Assembly: GCA_024704175.1 (NCBI GenBank)
Contig: CP085629.1
Location: 7,677,501 to 7,741,500 of the forward strand
Direction of reading: 5' to 3'
DNA from: Paenibacillus sp. P25
GTDB taxonomy: Bacteria; Bacillota; Bacilli; Paenibacillales; NBRC-103111
DNA length: 64,000 nucleotides
Below the pieces are notes generated by a model. The model was not told where the DNA came from. It searched no databases and saw nothing but the letters and a program-made list of their open reading frames with translations. A program made the translations under genes and the position numbers. Below, piece by piece: positions 62,582-64,000 of this stretch; within the stretch, counting starts at the first letter, position 1; every line of letters begins with the position of its first letter.

Positions 62582-63085
62582 ATGAGTGAACCTTATCTTG
62601 GTGAAATTCGTATGTTCGGAGGGAATTTTGCACCTGTCGGATGGGCATTATGTGACGGCTCTACGCTCTCGATCTCGGAAAATGATGCGCTGTTTGCATT
62701 AATCGGAACGACCTATGGCGGAGATGGGGAAACCACCTTCAACTTGCCTAATCTGTCAGGTCGCATCCCTCTTCATATGGGGACCAATTACGGTCTGGGG
62801 CAAATGGCTGGAACGGAGACGGTTACTCTGATACAGAATCAATTGCCTGTCCATACGCACGGCGTATCAGCCCAATCCCAGAGCGGTACGTCGAACAGCC
62901 CGGCCAATGCGGTTTGGGCGCAATCCACTATCACGCAATTTACAACGTCGGTGGACGGAACGAATGGGATGTATCCGGGGGCACTATCTCCGGTCGGAAT
63001 GAATCAGCCGCATGACAACATGATGCCGTATCTGGTCATCAATTTTATTATCGCTACGCAAGGGATTTTTCCACAGCAAAATTAG
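62582..63085 (+). CDS. Microcystin-dependent (phage tail-collar) protein 1
   Basis: A 167-residue protein with the tail-collar domain EIRMFGGNFAPVGWALCDGS, TTFNLPNLSGRIPLHMGTN and LPVHTHGVSAQSQSGTS, ending FIIATQGIFPQQN. The family is named for a Microcystis protein and is widespread in bacteria as possible surface or phage-tail-like adhesins; function is not established. It is the first of three tandem paralogues. An ATG at 62582 follows GGAGGAGAAAATTAA. Confidence 0.85.
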   Translation: MSEPYLGEIRMFGGNFAPVGWALCDGSTLSISENDALFALIGTTYGGDGETTFNLPNLSGRIPLHMGTNYGLGQMAGTETVTLIQNQLPVHTHGVSAQSQSGTSNSPANAVWAQSTITQFTTSVDGTNGMYPGALSPVGMNQPHDNMMPYLVINFIIATQGIFPQQN

Positions 63086-63126
63086 CATTTATCGTTTTAT
63101 CAGAACTGTTCAGAGGGGTGTTATTT

Positions 63127-63624
63127 ATGTCAGAGGCTTATATAGGAGAAATTCGGATGTTCTCCTTCAACTTTCCCCCAAAGGGTTGGGCGCTTTGTAA
63201 CGGCCAGATTCTGCCGATTAGTCAGAATCAGGCGTTATTTTCTCTTCTGGGTACGACTTATGGCGGCAATGGTACCACAACGTTTGCTTTGCCGGATCTT
63301 CGGGGAAGGGCGCCGGTTCATGTTTCCGGCAACATTACATTAGGGCAAAGAGCTGGTGAGGAGACGCATACGCTTACGGCTGGCGAGATGCCGGCTCATA
63401 CGCATGCGGTCATTGGATCCACTAGCCCGGCGACCGTGGCTAATCCCGCTAATCAGCTCTGGGCGGCGCCAACTGCAAGCGCCTACGGTACGACTCCTAA
63501 TGCTTCGTTGGTTCCTAACGCGTTGAAATCCGCCGGGGGCGGTCAAGCTCACAATAACATGCAGCCTTATCTCGTAATGAATTATTGCATTTGCCTTAGC
63601 GGTCTCTATCCGTCCCGGCCATAA
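63127..63624 (+). CDS. Microcystin-dependent (phage tail-collar) protein 2
   Basis: A 165-residue paralogue: EIRMFSFNFPPKGWALCNGQ, TTTFALPDLRGRAPVHVSGN, MPAHTHAVIGSTSPATVANP and a C-terminus YCICLSGLYPSRP. It shares the domain order of protein 1 but differs in the middle loop. ATG 63127 follows GAGGGGTG; a longer frame from 63118 is less likely. It is 41 bases after protein 1 and 14 bases before protein 3, so they are co-transcribed. Confidence 0.86.
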   Translation: MSEAYIGEIRMFSFNFPPKGWALCNGQILPISQNQALFSLLGTTYGGNGTTTFALPDLRGRAPVHVSGNITLGQRAGEETHTLTAGEMPAHTHAVIGSTSPATVANPANQLWAAPTASAYGTTPNASLVPNALKSAGGGQAHNNMQPYLVMNYCICLSGLYPSRP

Positions 63625-63638
63625 AAAGGAGGTTTACG

Positions 63639-64000
63639 ATGTCAGATCAATTTGTAGGGGAAATAAGAATATTTGCGGGCAATTTCGCGCCAAACGGCTG
63701 GGCTTTGTGCAATGGGCGACTTATGCTCATCTCGCAAAATACGGCTTTATTCAGTCTACTCGGTACCATGTACGGCGGGGACGGACGAACGACCTTCGCC
63801 CTTCCGAATTTAATGGGGAGAGCGCCGATCGGCTCTGGTATGGGCCAGGGACTTACACCTCGGTCCGTCGGACAGTCGGGCGGTTCCGCGAGTGTTACTT
63901 TGCTCAATAATGAAATTCCAAGCCATACGCACATCCCGAATGTCGGTTCTTCCGCCGGCAAAGCAATGCCGATCCGACCGGCGGCGTTTGGACGGTCCCT
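63639..64000 (+). CDS. Microcystin-dependent (phage tail-collar) protein 3, partial
   Basis: The third paralogue starts at ATG 63639 after AAGGAGG. It reads SDQFVGEIRIFAGNFAPNGW, TTFALPNLMGRAPIGSGMG and IPSHTHIPNVGSSAG. A frameshift near 63958 is indicated because the other frame continues SNADPTGGVWTVP, the expected family segment. The gene runs off the right edge of the window. With proteins 1 and 2 it forms a tandem set. Confidence 0.82.
   Translation, partial: MSDQFVGEIRIFAGNFAPNGWALCNGRLMLISQNTALFSLLGTMYGGDGRTTFALPNLMGRAPIGSGMGQGLTPRSVGQSGGSASVTLLNNEIPSHTHIPNVGSSAGKAMPIRPAAFGRS

Noticed and set aside
1..64000. CRISPR arrays, tRNA/rRNA genes, prophage integrase or complete insertion sequences
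   Set aside because: No regularly spaced direct repeats, cloverleaf-like tRNA sequences, transposase or integrase motifs were seen. The three structured elements are inverted, not CRISPR-like, repeats.

Overview
The window reads as a chromosomal segment of an endospore-forming, GC-rich Firmicute, most likely Paenibacillus or a close relative. The reasons are a gerA-type germinant receptor operon (A-C-B order) at the left edge, strong GGAGG-type ribosome binding sites, two YesM/YesN two-component systems paired with CUT1 sugar ABC transporters, and tandem tail-collar (microcystin-dependent) protein genes at the right edge. No rRNA, tRNA, CRISPR array or complete insertion sequence was seen. 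About 45 single- or double-base frameshifts interrupt genes whose domains otherwise continue in a neighbouring frame. I read these mainly as sequencing indels and describe each gene as one reconstructed unit with the break position noted.

Layout. 1-3.0 kb: spore germination genes gerXA (partial), gerXC, gerXB. 3.0-3.6 kb: DedA membrane protein (minus). 3.8-12.2 kb: one giant cyclic beta-1,2-glucan synthase-like gene (GT84, glycoamylase-like and GH94 modules). 12.5-21.4 kb: a PucR-regulated cluster of little-characterised families (Asp/Glu-hydantoin racemase, DMT permease, OPT transporter, DUF917, DUF1177, AroM, M29-type aminopeptidase). 21.4-25.7 kb: nitroreductase, DHCW-motif cupin, a VapBC-like toxin-antitoxin pair, SnoaL protein, MDR oxidoreductase, peroxiredoxin. 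25.9-31.0 kb: epimerase, remnants of RidA and SDR genes, then a TetR regulator facing an SDR/SDR/reductase operon with two clear operators. 31.1-32.3 kb: cytochrome P450 (minus). 32.4-41.6 kb: first carbohydrate locus (YesM kinase, GyrI-like protein, solute-binding protein, two permeases, GH32 fructosidase, YesN regulator). 41.6-45.4 kb: AT-rich accessory patch (secreted unknown protein, small broken ORF, nuclease-fold-like protein, class II Fic enzyme). 45.5-55.9 kb: second carbohydrate locus (YesM/YesN, solute-binding protein, two permeases, glycogen-debranching-like enzyme, GH13 glucosidase). 55.9-59.7 kb: adeR-ald-alr for alanine (minus). 59.9-61.5 kb: Tat-exported PhoX-like protein (minus). 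61.8-64 kb: GNAT, DUF6916-like and three tandem tail-collar proteins.

The most unusual signal is a family of three intergenic structured elements (about 19.5, 34.9 and 45.2 kb). Each has a 119-120 nt core with two conserved asymmetric boxes, enclosed by stems whose sequences differ completely between copies yet remain self-complementary. The cores lie inside longer inverted arms and all three point the same way as the flanking genes. This looks like a structured RNA or a mobile hairpin element and is not explained by the protein genes.

How the parts cooperate (inference): the two carbohydrate loci each import oligosaccharides with a transporter that lacks its own ATPase, probably sharing an MsmX-type ATPase encoded elsewhere, and cut them in the cytoplasm. 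The adeR-ald-alr set controls alanine pools, which in spore formers bears on germination. The 12.5-21.4 kb cluster looks like uptake and breakdown of a cyclic amide or peptide-like compound, but its substrate cannot be read from sequence.
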